A stretch of 64,000 nt of DNA from Haematococcus lacustris (GCA_030144725.1 JASKMD010000219.1:186001-250000), one strand, 5' to 3'; counted from the stretch's first letter, positions 12,593-24,297 are shown. Notes: generated by a model from the letters alone, not told the origin. Program-made: numbers and translations.

Positions 12593-15150
12593 CTGGCCAG
12601 GGAGTGCAACGCAACAGACCCAGGTTCAAATCCTGCTCAATACAATTTGTCCCATCACCCTTGCTGTGGTTGCAGCCTCCATCTCTATCATCATTCCTGT
12701 AGTTGCGGCTTCAGCTGCTAGACCCGGCTACTTGCAGCCTGGTGGTTCCACCCTTGCTAACAATTGGATGCGGGAGCGGGGGGTCCCTTGAGAGCCAGTG
12801 CACCCACAGCTGCTGGCCCTGGACATGTTCAGGTCGAGGACTAGCAGCCTCTGCACAACAGGGGAGGCCAGGCAGGAACAACAGCTGCAGCACGGCCAGC
12901 ATGCACAGCAAATGTCAGCAATTGCCATGATGGTTTGGTCTAGATGTCTGGTGTCAGCATGTCAGGATATCTTGGCTGTTTGAGCAGCAGCAGCACACAC
13001 ACAAGGCGCAGCGCTGCACATGCAGGGCCTGGACCTGATGAGCTAGACAGTCACAGGAGCCTTGCCTGGTCCAAGAGGGCAGGATCAGGGGCTGGGGACC
13101 GTGGTCTAGGACTGGATTTGGGTCAGGGTCGGGATTGAGGGCGGGGCTGAGGTTAGGACCTTGCATACCCTAAAGCCTGTGATCACCCCTCCCTCAATGG
13201 GTCAGGGTCAGGGTCAGGGTTGGGGTTAGGGTTAGGGTTAGGGTTAGGGTTGGCGTTGGGTTAGGGTCAGGGTTAGGGTTAGGACCTGATACCAACAGGC
13301 AGGTCGCAATTGCCTGATACCTGATGTAGTAGACAGGCCACAGGAGGCTTGCCTGATCCAACAAGGGGTGCTGACTGCTAGTGGGGGCTTGCTGGTGGTG
13401 TTAGGGCAGGAGCAGGGGCTGGGGACCGAGGTTCAGGACTGGTTCGGGGTTGAGGTTGGGGGCCGGCTTGGGTTAGAATCTAGAAAACGTAGGCCAATTC
13501 CTCAGCTTAACAGCACGTGCTGCATGGAGTGCAAGCCGGCAACACGGCAGGCAGTGCTGAGGTGTCAGGCAGAGGACAAGCACTGGGTGACCAGCAGGAA
13601 AGCTGTGGGAGGCGGGGAAGGCATGTGCATGCAGGGCGGGATCAGGTGCTCATGCTGCGAACCACGGTCCGTTCAGGAGCCCTGATTGAGTTCAGAACAT
13701 GATCTGAGTGTAGGTGGCTGGCAACGAGGGACCAGCCAGTGGCAGCGCCATGCAAGGATTCTGAGCATGGACCCCATGCAAGCAGTGCACACCTCCTGCA
13801 CCTGAGGCTGGGGTGCATCTGTCCTTGGTGGCATTGCACTGAGGACCTCAAGCTGGGGTGAAGTGGCACGCTGAGTTGCTCCTGCTACATCCCGCCCCTC
13901 TGGGGTCTGGGACTGCGTCGGGGGTGAGGTTGCGGGGCTGGAAGGGTTAGGATCTGATGCCCACAGGCAGTGGATATGTACACCCAAGGCGCTCAGGTGT
14001 CCAAGGTCCCTAGGCTGCCCAAGGTGCTCAGGTGTATACGCAAGGTGCACCCATGTGTATGCACCTAGCATGTAATGATATGTGTCATATCATATGTGCG
14101 ATATGTGCCTCGCACCTGCCTTGAAACACATATAATGACGAACCTGAAGCTGAGCGAGGATGACCCACAAGCTACACCCTGTTCCATGCTGGGAGTGTTG
14201 GTTCTGCCCTACCCAGGTAAGCAGTGGGCTGCACCTGGATGCCGGCTTGGGACTTGAGTCGGGCTTGAAGTGCCATCGTGATGGCGCCCTGCAGCAGCTG
14301 AGCTGTCTGCGACCATGTCAGCACGAAATTAGTCAGCCGTGATGGTGGTGGCTGTGGTGCTGCCTGCTGAGGCCAGCTCACGTGCAAGCGCTAGCAGTGT
14401 ATTCGTAGCTTGTGCACAGCCAAGCAATGCCTTGACTGTTTGCACAACGTGCACGCTGCATGCTCATGCCAAAGGGCCGCTGGGAAGGCTGTTAGGGCTG
14501 TCCGCTGGCTGGACAGTAGGCTCACCGCATCCTTTGCTGCACAAAGTGGTGTCAGGACACTCCGCCCACCCCTGCAGGCATGGCAAGTTCATGGCAGGCA
14601 TGTAGCTGACAGCTCTCAATGATGCGCCACTGGAACATACTCCGTGCCGTCCATGACGCACCGTCTTGACACACACGGCGATTTTGGGCTGGCATGGCGT
14701 AGTCGAAACTTATTGTTAAGGCTGAAGCGAGACATTGACGCTCGTCGGAGGCGATGCACCTGGCAAGTATAGTGAGTTCGCATTTGCTGTTGTTTGATTG
14801 CATGTGCCCCGTGTCATAACGGTCACTTATGAATAGCGGCTACCGAGCTTTGTGTGCATTTGGGAAGCTTTCTTGTACACTTGCGCAAACAGTGTCTCTG
14901 TATGTGCAGTGCGGATAGACGGGCCACATGAGGTGGCCGAAGGGGGATTCTTGTTCTCATCAACTGATAGACCACACGATGACCTGAAGCCATGCCGACG
15001 TAACCCATTACTTGCTACTATATCTCCCACCTAAACCCAACGCAGTGTTTTGTACGTTGAGCTCCACGGGAATAACATACCTAATGCTTCGTCACCTTTC
15101 ACACTCGAACATCGACATGCGACAGCCGTTGATCAGCCCAGTGCCGGGCT
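12593..15150. other. Mostly unassigned interval with degenerate telomere-like repeats
   Basis: No full gene recognised. It should contain 5' exons of the DUF2993-like gene. A minus-strand frame ending about 14339 (helical, QTVKALLGCAQATNTLLALA) could be an exon but has no family match. Scattered G-rich runs (GGTCAGGGTCAGGGTTGGGG near 13200 and similar near 13430) resemble the telomere-like block annotated separately. Confidence 0.4.
13198..13284 (+). repeat. Interstitial telomere-like tract (TTAGGG and variants)
   Basis: The tract mixes GGGTCA, GGGTTGG and several consecutive GGGTTA units, then degenerates. GGGTTA is the TTAGGG telomere unit found in some chlorophycean algae. The short length and interruptions argue for an internal, not terminal, tract. 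Confidence 0.7.
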
Positions 15151-16068
15151 ATGCTGCGCAGAGTGCATAAGCAGCTGCAAGCAGGAAGGCTAAGCGAGCT
15201 GTTGGCGAACTGCCCGCTGGTGCTCGTGTACCAAACGCTGGGCATAGTGCGCAGCGGGGAGGTCAAGTTAAGCGTGCAAAAACTTTTAGACAAGCAGCTG
15301 CCTAACAGCGGGCTAAGAGTTAACTGCCTGGCCATCAACAATTCAGTGGGCAAGAAGGCCAAGGGCAGCGCCCTGCCACAATACTTGCAAGCCAGCAATA
15401 TCTTGGTCGGATGGCAGGCTGCAAATGCCACATCCCGGGATGTGTGCATCACCCCAGACTCCAGTGTGCCCAGCATCCTAGACCCCTCTTTGGCTGGAGC
15501 AGCAGTGGCGTCCCCTCACTGCGCCCCAGGGCTCACTCAGCCCACACTAGCCGCGCTCATTGACTTGAGTGGGAAGCTCCCCAGTGGCTTGCCGATGGCC
15601 CTGCTGGCTGGGTTCTACCAGGGGCAACAGGTGTGGTTCACCTGCCCAGTCTAGACCCACCCTCCCACCCTGTTCAGGTGCCTCTCCCACCCTCTGGCCC
15701 TGTTTAGCTACCTGCTCAAGCCACTACCCACTCTCCTGCCTTGTTCAAGTTAGTTGCTCAAGTCATCACCCACCGTCCTGGTCTGCAATGGTGGACCAAC
15801 ACACACCACCACTATGCTTGGCCCTGATAAGCAACCACTGCGTCTTGTATTGTATATTCCATGCTCACGGCAGGTGAAGATGAAGCACCTGCAAGAGTGG
15901 AAGAAGCTGGACGCTGGCACGGTGCAGACAGCGCTGCTGGCTGAGCTGGACGGCATTGCAGTGCAGCTGCTGGACCTTGAGGGTGTGGCGCAGGGTGTGC
16001 ACCAGACGCTGGACAGCGTGCAGCCACATGAGCTGTTGGCAGGGCTGGACAGCAGGGAGCTGGCCTGA
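15151..16068 (+). CDS. uL10-like (probably mitochondrial) ribosomal protein
   Basis: Two exons, 15151-15630 and 15874-16068, both phase 0 (CAACAG|GTGTGG donor, GGCAG acceptor), give 224 residues. The N-terminal half has the uL10 layout: helix, strand CPLVLVYQTLGIV, helix, then LRVNCLAINNSVGKKAKG (the position of the 'vvKNtl...A' or 'FPNsv' segment), then an LVGWQA strand. The C-terminal half (LLAGFYQGQQVKMKHLQEWK followed by KLDAGTVQTALLAELDGI) matches the end of mitochondrial uL10, where 'LLGG.' and an 'L..G.L' helix follow. uL10 anchors the ribosomal stalk. The ATG at 15151 is the first in frame after a stop. A targeting peptide is not obvious, so an upstream exon is possible. A TGTAA polyadenylation-like motif lies at 16177-16181. 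Confidence 0.55.
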
Positions 16069-16238
16069 CAGTGAGGGCAGTGAGGGCAGCATGCAGGTCA
16101 GCATGTGCTGCACACTAGTCCCTGTGGGCTGATGGCTGCTTTGGGAGTGATGGCAAGGCCGGCATCATGCGCATGCTGTAAGCAAAGACCTCAGTTAAGG
16201 ACTATACATTAGATGCATGATGAAGCATGGGGGAGAAT

Positions 16239-18271
16239 CAGCTTTTTTTTTTAAGCGATCGCTATAAAAAGCGACATTTCAGAGGGCTCCGTGCGCTATG
16301 GATTGGACCCCTTGCGGACTGCGCTATAGCGCATCGCGTTATGAAAAGTGAACTTTGTACTGCAGCCGCAGCTCGGCTAAGAGCCGCAATTTGGATAAGC
16401 GCCGCAGTCCCGATGGCTGAGGGCCGTGCCCGCCGAGGGTATAGCGGTTCGAGAGGAAGCAAATCTTCTTGGCCCTTAAGGAGGTAAGCTGGCCTGCCCA
16501 GCCCAGCCCAACCTAGCCCAAAGCTAAGCCATGCTATTATGGCATGCCATGCAGGTGCAAAAGGCACCCAATGCTGATGAGTTGCTGCGTACGTTGCAGT
16601 CAGTGCTCAAGCTTGTAGCACTAGGCACCGACGGCGCAAGCGTCATGGTTGGGCCTCACTCAGGCCTGGCCGTCAAGGCACAGCAGCAGCTCGCCCCCTT
16701 CAGTGCATTAGTGCACTGTGCAGCCCACCGTGTCAGCCTTGCAGCCTCTGTCATGGACAAGCACCGCAATGTGCAGCGGCTGACTAGAGTTGTGGAAAAC
16801 ATCAACCAGCATTTTTGCAAGAGCCCAGCCCGCACCCAGAAGTACAAGCAGCTTTGCCACAGCCTTGGGCTCAAGGGTTTGCTGATAGGGCGGGCCGCGC
16901 CAACCCGTTGGCTGAGCTTGCGGAAGCCAGCAGAGCGGCTGGTGCGTGACATCAGGTCCTTGGTGTCCTACTTTGACACAGCCTCCTCACAGACCTCCCT
17001 ACTCTCTTGGCAGCCTGCGGGCTCTTGCCCATCCTCCGCTCACTCATCCGCCTCAACCTTCTGTGCCAAAGCCGTGCCATCCTTGTCGAGGACCTTATGC
17101 AGGAGGTGGCCCTAACGGCCAGCAAGATCACTGACATGCACTCAGGCCCCTCCCCCTTCTCTGCACTGGACTTTCCTGAGCTGACAGCCTTCACCAATGT
17201 GGCAGGACCTGGCAGCTGCCTGGTGTACAACGGCTCTGGCCATTTGGCATTGCAGCCGCATGGGAGTGGCAGTATAACAGTGCAATCAGATGAGGCTGAC
17301 AGTGACATTGAGGATGAGGAGGAGGTAGGCAGCAGGCAGGCAGCAGCAGCAGACATGGAGACAACATTTGGTGAGAATGAGGAGGAGGAGGAGGAAGGCA
17401 GTGAGCCGGTGCAGCTGTACGCCATCCCCCCAAAAGGGCGCCAGCAACATGTCGACTTCCAGCAGCATGTCGACTTCCAGCAGCATGTCGATAGTGCCAA
17501 GCAGGAGCTGGCAGCAACAGCAGATGCTGTGGTACGTGACCTACACAGCCGCTTCCTCCCACCGGAGCATGCCAAAGGACTGGCTGTTGTGTACGCCCAC
17601 TACTGGGACAAGCAGCCCAGCGATGAAGACTTCCTTGAACGCCTGGCCATTGTCAAGGCCCGGTACTGCATGGACGCGACCCTGGCTGACGGCCAATTGG
17701 CGCCAGCCTTGTTGGACCAGCAAAAGCAAATCTGCCCAGCAAACAGCATTTGTGGAAGTCATGCGCTGTCAAGCTGAACACCGTGTGGAGCAAAGCTCAG
17801 CAGCAGCCAACCCAGCCAAGGAGACCACCAAGTTGTGGCGCTACCTGGCTGGCCAACCCATCACCAAGGCTGACATCTTGGAGTACATCAAGCTGGCAGA
17901 GCTTGCTCTGGTCATGACACCAGGCTCAATGGAGGAGGAGCGCATGTTCTCAGCCATGGCAGAAAGGTGACAGAAAGATGACACCCGCAACAGGCTGCAA
18001 GAGTGCCACTTGAATGTGTACGCCCGTGTCTTCAGCAGCAATCAATTTGATTTGGACACATTCCCAGATGAGCGTGCCATTAGCAAGTGGTTGGATAACG
18101 CTGCTGTGCGTGGGCGCTACCGCCTTTGATTGGGCCTATTGCTTTAATTTGACATTTTTGTTGTGCGCTATGGGGCCCAATAGGGTCGCGCTATGAACAT
18201 GACAGTCCCATTCTGAGCCATGACACTCTGTGCTATGAACTTGGAAAGAGGCCAAATGAAAAAAAACACTG
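16239..18271 (+). mobile_element. hAT transposon #1, 2.03 kb, decayed
   Basis: The element is bounded by the 8-bp duplication GGGAGAAT at 16231-16238 and 18272-18279. Ends are CAGCTTTTTTTTTTAAGCGA (left) and, read from the right end inward, CAGTGTTTTTTTTCATTTGG, the CAG-type inverted ends of the hAT superfamily. It carries a broken transposase in the same orientation. At 2 kb with no recognisable N-terminal zinc finger it has probably lost internal sequence. Confidence 0.9.
16554..18129 (+). pseudogene. hAT-type transposase remnant of element #1
   Basis: Frame one (about 16554-16980) contains LGTDGASVMVGPHSG and ALVHCAAHRVSLAA, the central DxxS and HC-H region of hAT transposases related to vertebrate ZMYM/ZNF862-like proteins, then APTRWLSLRKPAERL. 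A second frame (about 17007-17760) continues through an acidic linker and three copies of QHVDF to VVYAHYWDKQPSDEDFLERL. A third (about 17748 on) has the C-terminal dimerisation motif (ELALVMTPGSMEEERMFSAM), then an in-frame TGA at 17968-17970, then DDTRNRLQECHLNVYARVF. Two frame changes and the stop mean it is not translated as one protein unless some changes are introns; the stop is not explained that way. Confidence 0.85.
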
Positions 18272-18283
18272 GGGAGAATACAT

Positions 18284-18337
18284 GTGGTTGTTGTGGATGC
18301 ATCATGATCAGTGGTTGTTGTGGATGCATCATGATCA
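18284..18337 (+). repeat. Two tandem 27-bp copies
   Basis: An exact duplication of a 27-bp unit starting GTGGTTGTTGTGGATGCATC, immediately after the right target duplication of hAT #1. Confidence 0.85.
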
Positions 18338-18541
18338 GTTACCCAAACAGGAGGGACCACATTAACACAACAGGGTATTGATGTGGGTCCTGATCAAGTC
18401 GTGTATCAATGCCAATCCCGGTTAACCCGGTTTCCAATGGTTAACGAAGCTGGGATAGTGAAGAGATACACCGCTGAGCTATTTTGTTATCCAATGTAAT
18501 ATTTAGAAGAACTCTGGGCGCCAACTGTTTAGCTCAGCATT

Positions 18542-18976
18542 AGTGAGACAACACCACGTACTGCACCTAGCACCTTGTTAAGCGTAGTACAGCAGCCGGT
18601 AATGCACTTGCGCCAGCAGCAGCTCCAAATGCTAGTAGTGGTATCCAGTCGTCACGACTGCCGTCGTCGCGTCCACATGCCAAAAGCAAATCATGTTCCG
18701 ACTGCTGCTGCGCGTTGCAGGTGCCAGCAACAACGGTGTGGCGAAGCGTGCTAGTGTGGCGCGCCTCGCATGAGGCGAAATCGCATGAATTCAAATGTCG
18801 ATCTTTGGGCAGGCACTGAGCACCGTTGAGAGCGAGATAGTTTTTGCTGCGCCTGCCATCTCGTAGCTGTGAGTCTCCTCAGTTCAAAGCACTGTTTACA
18901 CAAATTGTTGACTGAGTGGCTGCGGAGATACGGGCTTCCTATCAGGGGGGTGGTTCAGGTAGTTGGGAACGCCTGA
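18542..18976 (-). mobile_element. Terminal fragment of repeat family 'GCGTTCCC' (copy A)
   Basis: This stretch is the reverse complement, with scattered mismatches, of 31618-32050 (copy B) and 56186-56526 plus 57129-57245 (copy C). It ends with TTGGGAACGCCTG, the terminus shared by all copies. Only the terminal ~430 bp remain here. The flanks to 19273 hold nothing I recognise. Confidence 0.8.
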
Positions 18977-19273
18977 ATGCTGCAGCTAACTTATGTGTAT
19001 ATATGGTGTAATACTGGGCGCCAAATATTTTTCCCACGAGCCAAAGATCTGTAGCAAGAGATGAAGGCATCGTGACAGACGCAGGCGTGGTAGCCATGCC
19101 GCCACTAGGTCAACAACTTACAATTGCTGCGGGTACAAACGTTCGTCAAAACTGCATACCAGCAACAACCCAGAATCAAACATCACCAAAAGCTTCAGCT
19201 GGGTCACACCACCCATCGCTTGCTAATGTACACTGGCCAGCACCACCCTGCGCTGAGGACAGTTTAGGCTGGC

Positions 19274-20061
19274 TCACTTGCTCAGGCCCACTGCGTGCGC
19301 TGCCTTCTGCAGCAGCGACTCGTCAGAGCTGTGCACCACACTGTCACGCTCATTCACCACGTGCGTGGTGGTAGTGGTGGTGGGGTGGGTGTGCACGGCA
19401 GTGGTGCGGGAGTGGTCCACATCCCCGCCCAGCAGGCCGCCAGTGGTGTGGGTGTGGCCCGTGCCACTGCCCAGCAGGCCGCCAGTGTGGCTGGTGGTGG
19501 TCTGCAGCAGCACAGCAGCAGGGCAGGCCATGGACCCAGCACCGACCATCAACAGTCAGCAGTAGCAGCCCTGTGTGGGGATAGCCTGGTCTGGATGCCA
19601 CAGCCTGGACAATGTCTGGCTGTGGGCCATGACACCACCACCAGGCTGCAAGTCTATTGCCTGAGGATGGATGTGCGCTGTGCGTGCTACTGCACTGAAC
19701 TACTGGGGCTGGCAGGCTCTGCTGCAGGCTAGTCCGCGCACCGTCTCATGAACGTGCGGGTGGCTGTGGCTAGTGTGGTGGGTCGTGTGGGTGCCGTGCG
19801 CGGCGCGGTCCCCCGCGTGCTCGACGTTGTGCTTCATCTCTGCGCGCAACAGATCGTGACAGCGCAGGGCACATCGGGGTGAGCGGCGCGGAGGGCAGCA
19901 TGCCGTCATATCTCGTACAGTCAGCAGCGCGGCCAGATCCCGCACTCGCAAAACCACAAGGCGCTGCGGTGCAAGCATCAGGCTGACGCACCAGTAGTGG
20001 CCTCCTCTACGCGGTGGCCAACCTTCTGCATCGCTTCCTTAGCGTGGTCGATGGCGGACAT
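19274..20061 (-). CDS. Small His/Thr/Gly-rich LEA-like protein
   Basis: A three-exon model closes cleanly: 20061-19992, 19839-19742 and 19501-19274, with matching phases (1, then 0) and GT-AG introns, giving 131 residues. It starts MSAIDHAKEAMQKVGHRVEE, an amphipathic Ala/Lys/Glu helix like group 3 late-embryogenesis-abundant proteins. A His/Thr-rich middle (HTTHHTSHSHPHVHE) follows, then two imperfect copies of TGGLLGSGTGHTHT and a C-terminal helix ending LQKAAHAVGLSK. There is no signal peptide or membrane segment. LEA-like proteins protect membranes and proteins during drying; the His clusters could also bind metal. Function is inferred from composition only. A TGTAA-like signal is present on this strand at 19118-19122. 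Confidence 0.6.
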
Positions 20062-20316
20062 CTCCTTAGTGCGGCTTCTTCACTGCCTGAAGCTGGGGTC
20101 TGTGTATGCACGGGCTTGGCTGCGGATCGCTGCTCGTAATGTCCTCAGGGGCCTCGGAACAGAAATAGTGGCGCTTTGCACCTCACTGGTGTGACGCACC
20201 TAGTCAGCCCGGAGGCCATGACGCTGCAGCCGGCCTGGAGGCAGGTGCCGATGCCCATGGCGGCTACGCACGCTCAACAGTATCATGCGCGGCCATGATG
20301 TCGGAGTTGCGGCCTA
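20062..20316. other. Upstream region of the LEA-like gene
   Basis: No coding exon recognised. It would contain the 5' UTR and promoter of the minus-strand LEA-like gene before the transposon begins at 20323. Confidence 0.4.
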
Positions 20317-20924
20317 CCAATGGTCACCCCCGCCATTGGCCCCGCAATTCACTTTTTGGCACCGTCTTTGATCCGCTGCATGTAATTCTTCTACCATTGG
20401 GCTCTACATCTCACAACGGTGTCGCTAGCAGGTTAGGCCCTCTTTTGTCGATTGTACTGCACTGTCTCGACGACATGATTAGCTTCGCAATGCCATTCTC
20501 TATCTGTTTATATGCGTGTCGCAACAGGAGAGATGAATTGGTGGCCGGAGGCATTTCCGCGCCGAGCAGCCTTTGCTGCCATCGGACTGGCAAGTCGCGA
20601 TTACTTCCCAGGCAAGCACGGGGTGCTGTTTCTTAGTGCGTTTTGCATACAATGTCAACACATGCAACCAAATCTGCTGACCTCCACAGGTGCTTGGCAG
20701 TTGTGAGGATCAGCATCAAACCCACAGCAGCCCAAGGGCCTTCCAAGCAGGAGTGTAGCAAAGGAATCAGCTCTTGAAAACAGTGAGCAGGAGGTGAGTA
20801 AGGTTGTAATTTACCTCACCTTGTCTAGGTCAGTTTGATGTTCGTGTGAACACTTGTGAAACGCATGCCAGGCATGAGCAGCTGAGGGAAGCACACAACT
20901 GTCGTGAGCCTTAAGATTTGACTA

Positions 20925-21395
20925 CCGTACTCTCCCTTTTGATTCGCGAGGCCTCGAAAACTATAATTAAATACTCTTTCCCGATGCAAAAAAAACATTG
21001 TTTACTTTTTCCCGATGCAACAGTTGCAGCAAAACACAACTTTGACAACGTGGGTGTGCCTATAAATATTCAAGACAGCCATTCCTTGCATGACATGTCA
21101 ATCCTCCGTGGACACTTTCTGCACAGGTCACCAAGTCAAGCCACCCGGTCACCAAGTCACAGCCACTGTGCAAGGGCCATCTTCGTGTTGGTCGACCTGG
21201 CGTAGCAGAACTTCGGCTGCGTCGTCGGCACTGATACCACGGACCATGAAGCGGTCCATCGCAACACCATTCACGCAGGTCAAATAATTGTTTGACCACT
21301 TCGCGATTCAGCCAAAAACCACATTGTTTACTCGTTCGCGATTTCGCGAGGCCAAAAAAACGATTCGCGGACGCGAATCAAAAGGGAGAGTACGG
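20925..21395. mobile_element. Tc1/mariner-type MITE (471 bp) nested in the 'GTCACCCCC' element
   Basis: Inverted termini CCGTACTCTCCCTTTTGATT (left) and its exact reverse complement (right, ending at 21395) are flanked by TA on both sides (20923-20924 and 21396-21397), the target duplication of Tc1/mariner elements. The inverted similarity extends to GATTCGCG. The interior is AT-richer than its surroundings, with a repeated TTTCCCGATGCAA motif and no open frame. Confidence 0.85.
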
Positions 21396-21649
21396 TAATT
21401 AGAACTAATTAATAAGCATGTTTTGTGGTGTGTGCCCCAAGACCTTGTCTTTGTGGTTGTGTGTGCAGGATGCCAATAAATCACCCCCATCTCCATCACC
21501 GAGCAAGGCAGCAGCGGCGTAGAGCAGCAGCCAACAAGGAGGTAGCAAGGAGTCAGCAAGGCATGACATGGAGCTGGACGTTGTTGTTGTGTTGTGTTGT
21601 GTGTTGTTGTGTTGTGTCTTGTTGTTAGGGTACCCCCCCCCTCCCCCCT

Positions 21650-21805
21650 TAAATCTAGCCCACCCCAGCCCACCCCAGCCCAGCCCAGCCTAGCCTAGCC
21701 TAGCCCAGCCCACCCCAGCCCAGCCCACCCCAGTCCAGCCTAGCCTAGCCCAGCCCACCCCAGCCCAGCCTAGCTTAGCCCGCCCAGCCCAGCCCAGCCT
21801 GATTT
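21650..21805. repeat. Degenerate CAGCC/CACCCCAGCC tract
   Basis: Short units CCCAGCC, CCTAGCC and CACCCCAGCC alternate for about 150 bp inside copy 1 of the 'GTCACCCCC' transposon. The unit is close to the CCCAG array in the 50-kb hAT element. Confidence 0.8.
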
Positions 21806-22852
21806 GGTACCATGGGGCATAGGCAGCAAGGCAAAGTGCTTAGCAGTCCCGTGGTGAGTGTTAGCTATAGCAAGGAGGTGCGACCAGTCCTTGCTTGTTG
21901 TGCACATAGCATAAGTGGTGTGTGAGGCATGAGTCATTGTGTTGTGGTGTGTTGTTAAGGTGGTGGTGTTGATGTGTACGAGTGGAGGTGTTGTGGTGTG
22001 GTGTTGCCACCTTTTTACATCAATGCATGTGCTTGGCATCAGCGATACATGTCTTCTGTAGTGGTGTTGCAAGGCGTTTGAGCATCGATACATGTATTTC
22101 TGTAATGATTTTGCGTGACATGTGCCTGCTGAAGTTGAGGAAGAGGGTTGAGGCACCACGGCACATGTAACACTAAAAGCCAGAGCCATCCCGAGGCATC
22201 CCGACAACATATTGCCAAGTGATGATGTGGCGCTGTCATAAGGCAGCTTACATTTGCATAGAGTCATGCCGCAACGTAAGTGAGGTAAGGGGTGCCAGCT
22301 TGCTGACTTGTGCGCATATGCACGAACTATATGCTCCATGCACTGACATGCAAGCAGGCGTACTGCACTTGTGCCGTTGGCTTACGGCGTGCGTAGAAGG
22401 ACTGCCAGCCTCGCCTTATGATGTGCGTGAGTCTTTTAGGAGCGGAAAGCACAGGTCAGGTTTGGGCGGGCGCCGATCTGAGCTAGTGTTTTGCGGCTGC
22501 GGGGTGCCGGATACGCCTGTTACACCCAACTGCGCCAAAACTTTGTCGCGAGCTACACGGAGATTCGCGCCCCAGACCGTCTCACATTTGCGGGGCCAAT
22601 GGCGGGGGTGACCCAATGTACACTTGTATAGCATGTTGCCTTCGGAGAGGGCGAACCCTGTCCTACGTAGCATACCTTCACTACTTTAAAGTAGCCAGCA
22701 GACATTTCGCTGCCCAGTGTGGAAGTTAAGATATAGCGACAGGCAGTTGCCGGCCTTCTGTTGCATGGTTTATCCTGTTCATGTGAGAATTTGGCATCGC
22801 GAAGCCTTGCGACACTGACGCACGTCGCACCAGTGTAGCAGCGGGCGGGCAA

Positions 22853-24297
22853 ATGCGCCGGGTCGGAGCACAGCTGGTCCAACAGCTGTGCCGGTCGAAC
22901 TCGTCCGCGCCTACACAGCAAGTATTCTTTAGGGGTGTTCAGTACTTTGACGCCCCCAACGGCCCAGCAGTTAGCCAGGTCCCCATCGAGGAGGAATGGT
23001 ACAATAGGCAGCGTAATGCTTTCCCGCTGCTCGGCCGTGGACCCTGGCACCAGGACTGTACATGGATTGCTCCCAATGCCGTTGTTGTGGGGGATGTTGA
23101 CATCTACGATCAGGCAAGCCTGCAAGCATGGCCAGCGCCACTTCTAACCGTCTAGTTGTCACGATGGATGCTGAAGCTAGCGCAAGGTCCGAGTACAGGT
23201 AGCCATTTTTTACGGGGCAGTGGTGCGCGGAGACCTCAGCAAGATCAGAATTGGGCAGACTACAGCGGTGCTGGATCGCTCGGTCATTCACGCAGCCAGG
23301 TAAGCATAGAAGACGGTTTATCAGCACTCATTGCAGGCAAATGCCCGTCTCAGTGCATAGCTCAGAAGCTTGCGTGCATCATGCGCAGGGCTGTACCAAC
23401 AGGGCTGAACCCTGCCACACTGATTGGAAACTTTGTTACCATTGAGCCTTCCTGCGTCCTGCGTTCATGCCGCGTTGAGCACAAAGTCATCATCGGCGCT
23501 CGCTCAGTGGTGTGCGAGGGAGCCATCGTTGAGGCTGAGTCTATCTTAACCCCAGGGTCTGTAGTTCCTCCAGCTCGGCGCATTCCCTCTGGCGAGCTGT
23601 GGGGAGGCAACCCCATCAAATTCATACGGAAACTCACGGAGTACGAGGTAGGTAGTGCAGGCAGTCCAGCATGCCTTGCCTACATGAAGCAGACATAGCC
23701 AGACATGGCAAGCTGAGCTAAGCTGAGACACCAGCCAGGTGTGGCTGCTGGGCATGGCATGTCAGGTGAGGGCACGCATGCCAGTGGTTTTGTTGTTGCT
23801 TGTTTGCAGCGTGAAAGGATCATCCCGGATGCAGCAGAGCACTATGTCGCTATTGGGAAACGCTTGAAGGGTGAAGAGCTCCCCTTCGGCACTCAGTGGA
23901 GAGGCATTGAGGCATACAGGGAGAAGCTGGTTGCTGAAAAGGAGTATGAGGTGTGTGCAGTGTTTGCCGATGTGCTCGCTCCATGCCCAGTGCCCGCAAT
24001 GGGTATTGGCAATGTCTGGGTGCTGCACTTTGACCAGCAAGTGGTCTTGCCCAGTCAAGCTGAATGCAAGCTGTTGTGAGCGCAAGCCAGCAGATAGCTC
24101 ACGCTGATGCTGCTGTCACAAGTCTCTAGCGTCTCTGCTACCAATATTCTTGGCATCCTGCTGCCAGCTGCCTACCCTGTCACATTCTTAGCTGTGGGTT
24201 GTTGGTCTGGGTGCAGTGGATTGACTTCCGGCACCAGAAGTATCTGATGCGCCTACACCTTGAGGCAGAGACTATGTCCAAGCTCACAGGGCAGTGA
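22853..24297 (+). CDS. Gamma-carbonic-anhydrase-like subunit of mitochondrial complex I, probably non-catalytic
   Basis: Five exons (22853-23113, 23199-23299, 23389-23647, 23810-23950, 24217-24297) with agreeing phases give 280 residues. After a mitochondrial-type leader (MRRVGAQLVQQLCRSN), the left-handed beta-helix starts at WIAPNAVVVGDVDIYDQ and continues VAIFYGAVVRGDLSKIRIG, then VIHAARAV, TLIGNFVTIEPSCVLRSC and VIIGARSVV, followed by the C-terminal helix. Plant and algal members sit in the spherical carbonic-anhydrase module on the matrix side of complex I. Only the first zinc-ligand His (VIHAA) is kept; the usual 'TIGH..VLHGC' region reads TIEPSCVLRSC, so both other ligands are lost, as in the CAL-type subunits. 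Intron 1 has a GC donor (GATCAG|GCAAGC). Confidence 0.88.

Larger units (their letters stand above)
20323..22612. mobile_element. Unclassified DNA transposon, family 'GTCACCCCC', copy 1 (2.29 kb)
   Basis: Perfect 25-bp terminal inverted repeats at 20323-20347 and 22588-22612 begin GTCACCCCCGCCATTGG. The 6-bp sequence CCAATG is duplicated outside both ends (20317-20322 and 22613-22618). The interior has no recognisable transposase, so this copy looks non-autonomous. It contains a nested Tc1/mariner-type MITE and a run of CAGCCCACCCCAGC-type repeats. Confidence 0.85.

Noticed and set aside
12618..12634. tRNA gene suggested by GGTTCAAATCC
   Set aside because: A T-arm-like match only; no acceptor stem, anticodon arm or A-box could be folded around it, and it overlaps the edge of a coding exon's intron.
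18517..19022. CTGGGCGCCAA repeated on both sides of copy A as a target duplication
   Set aside because: The repeats are not adjacent to the element's terminus (18976) or its other border (18542), so they do not bound the insertion.
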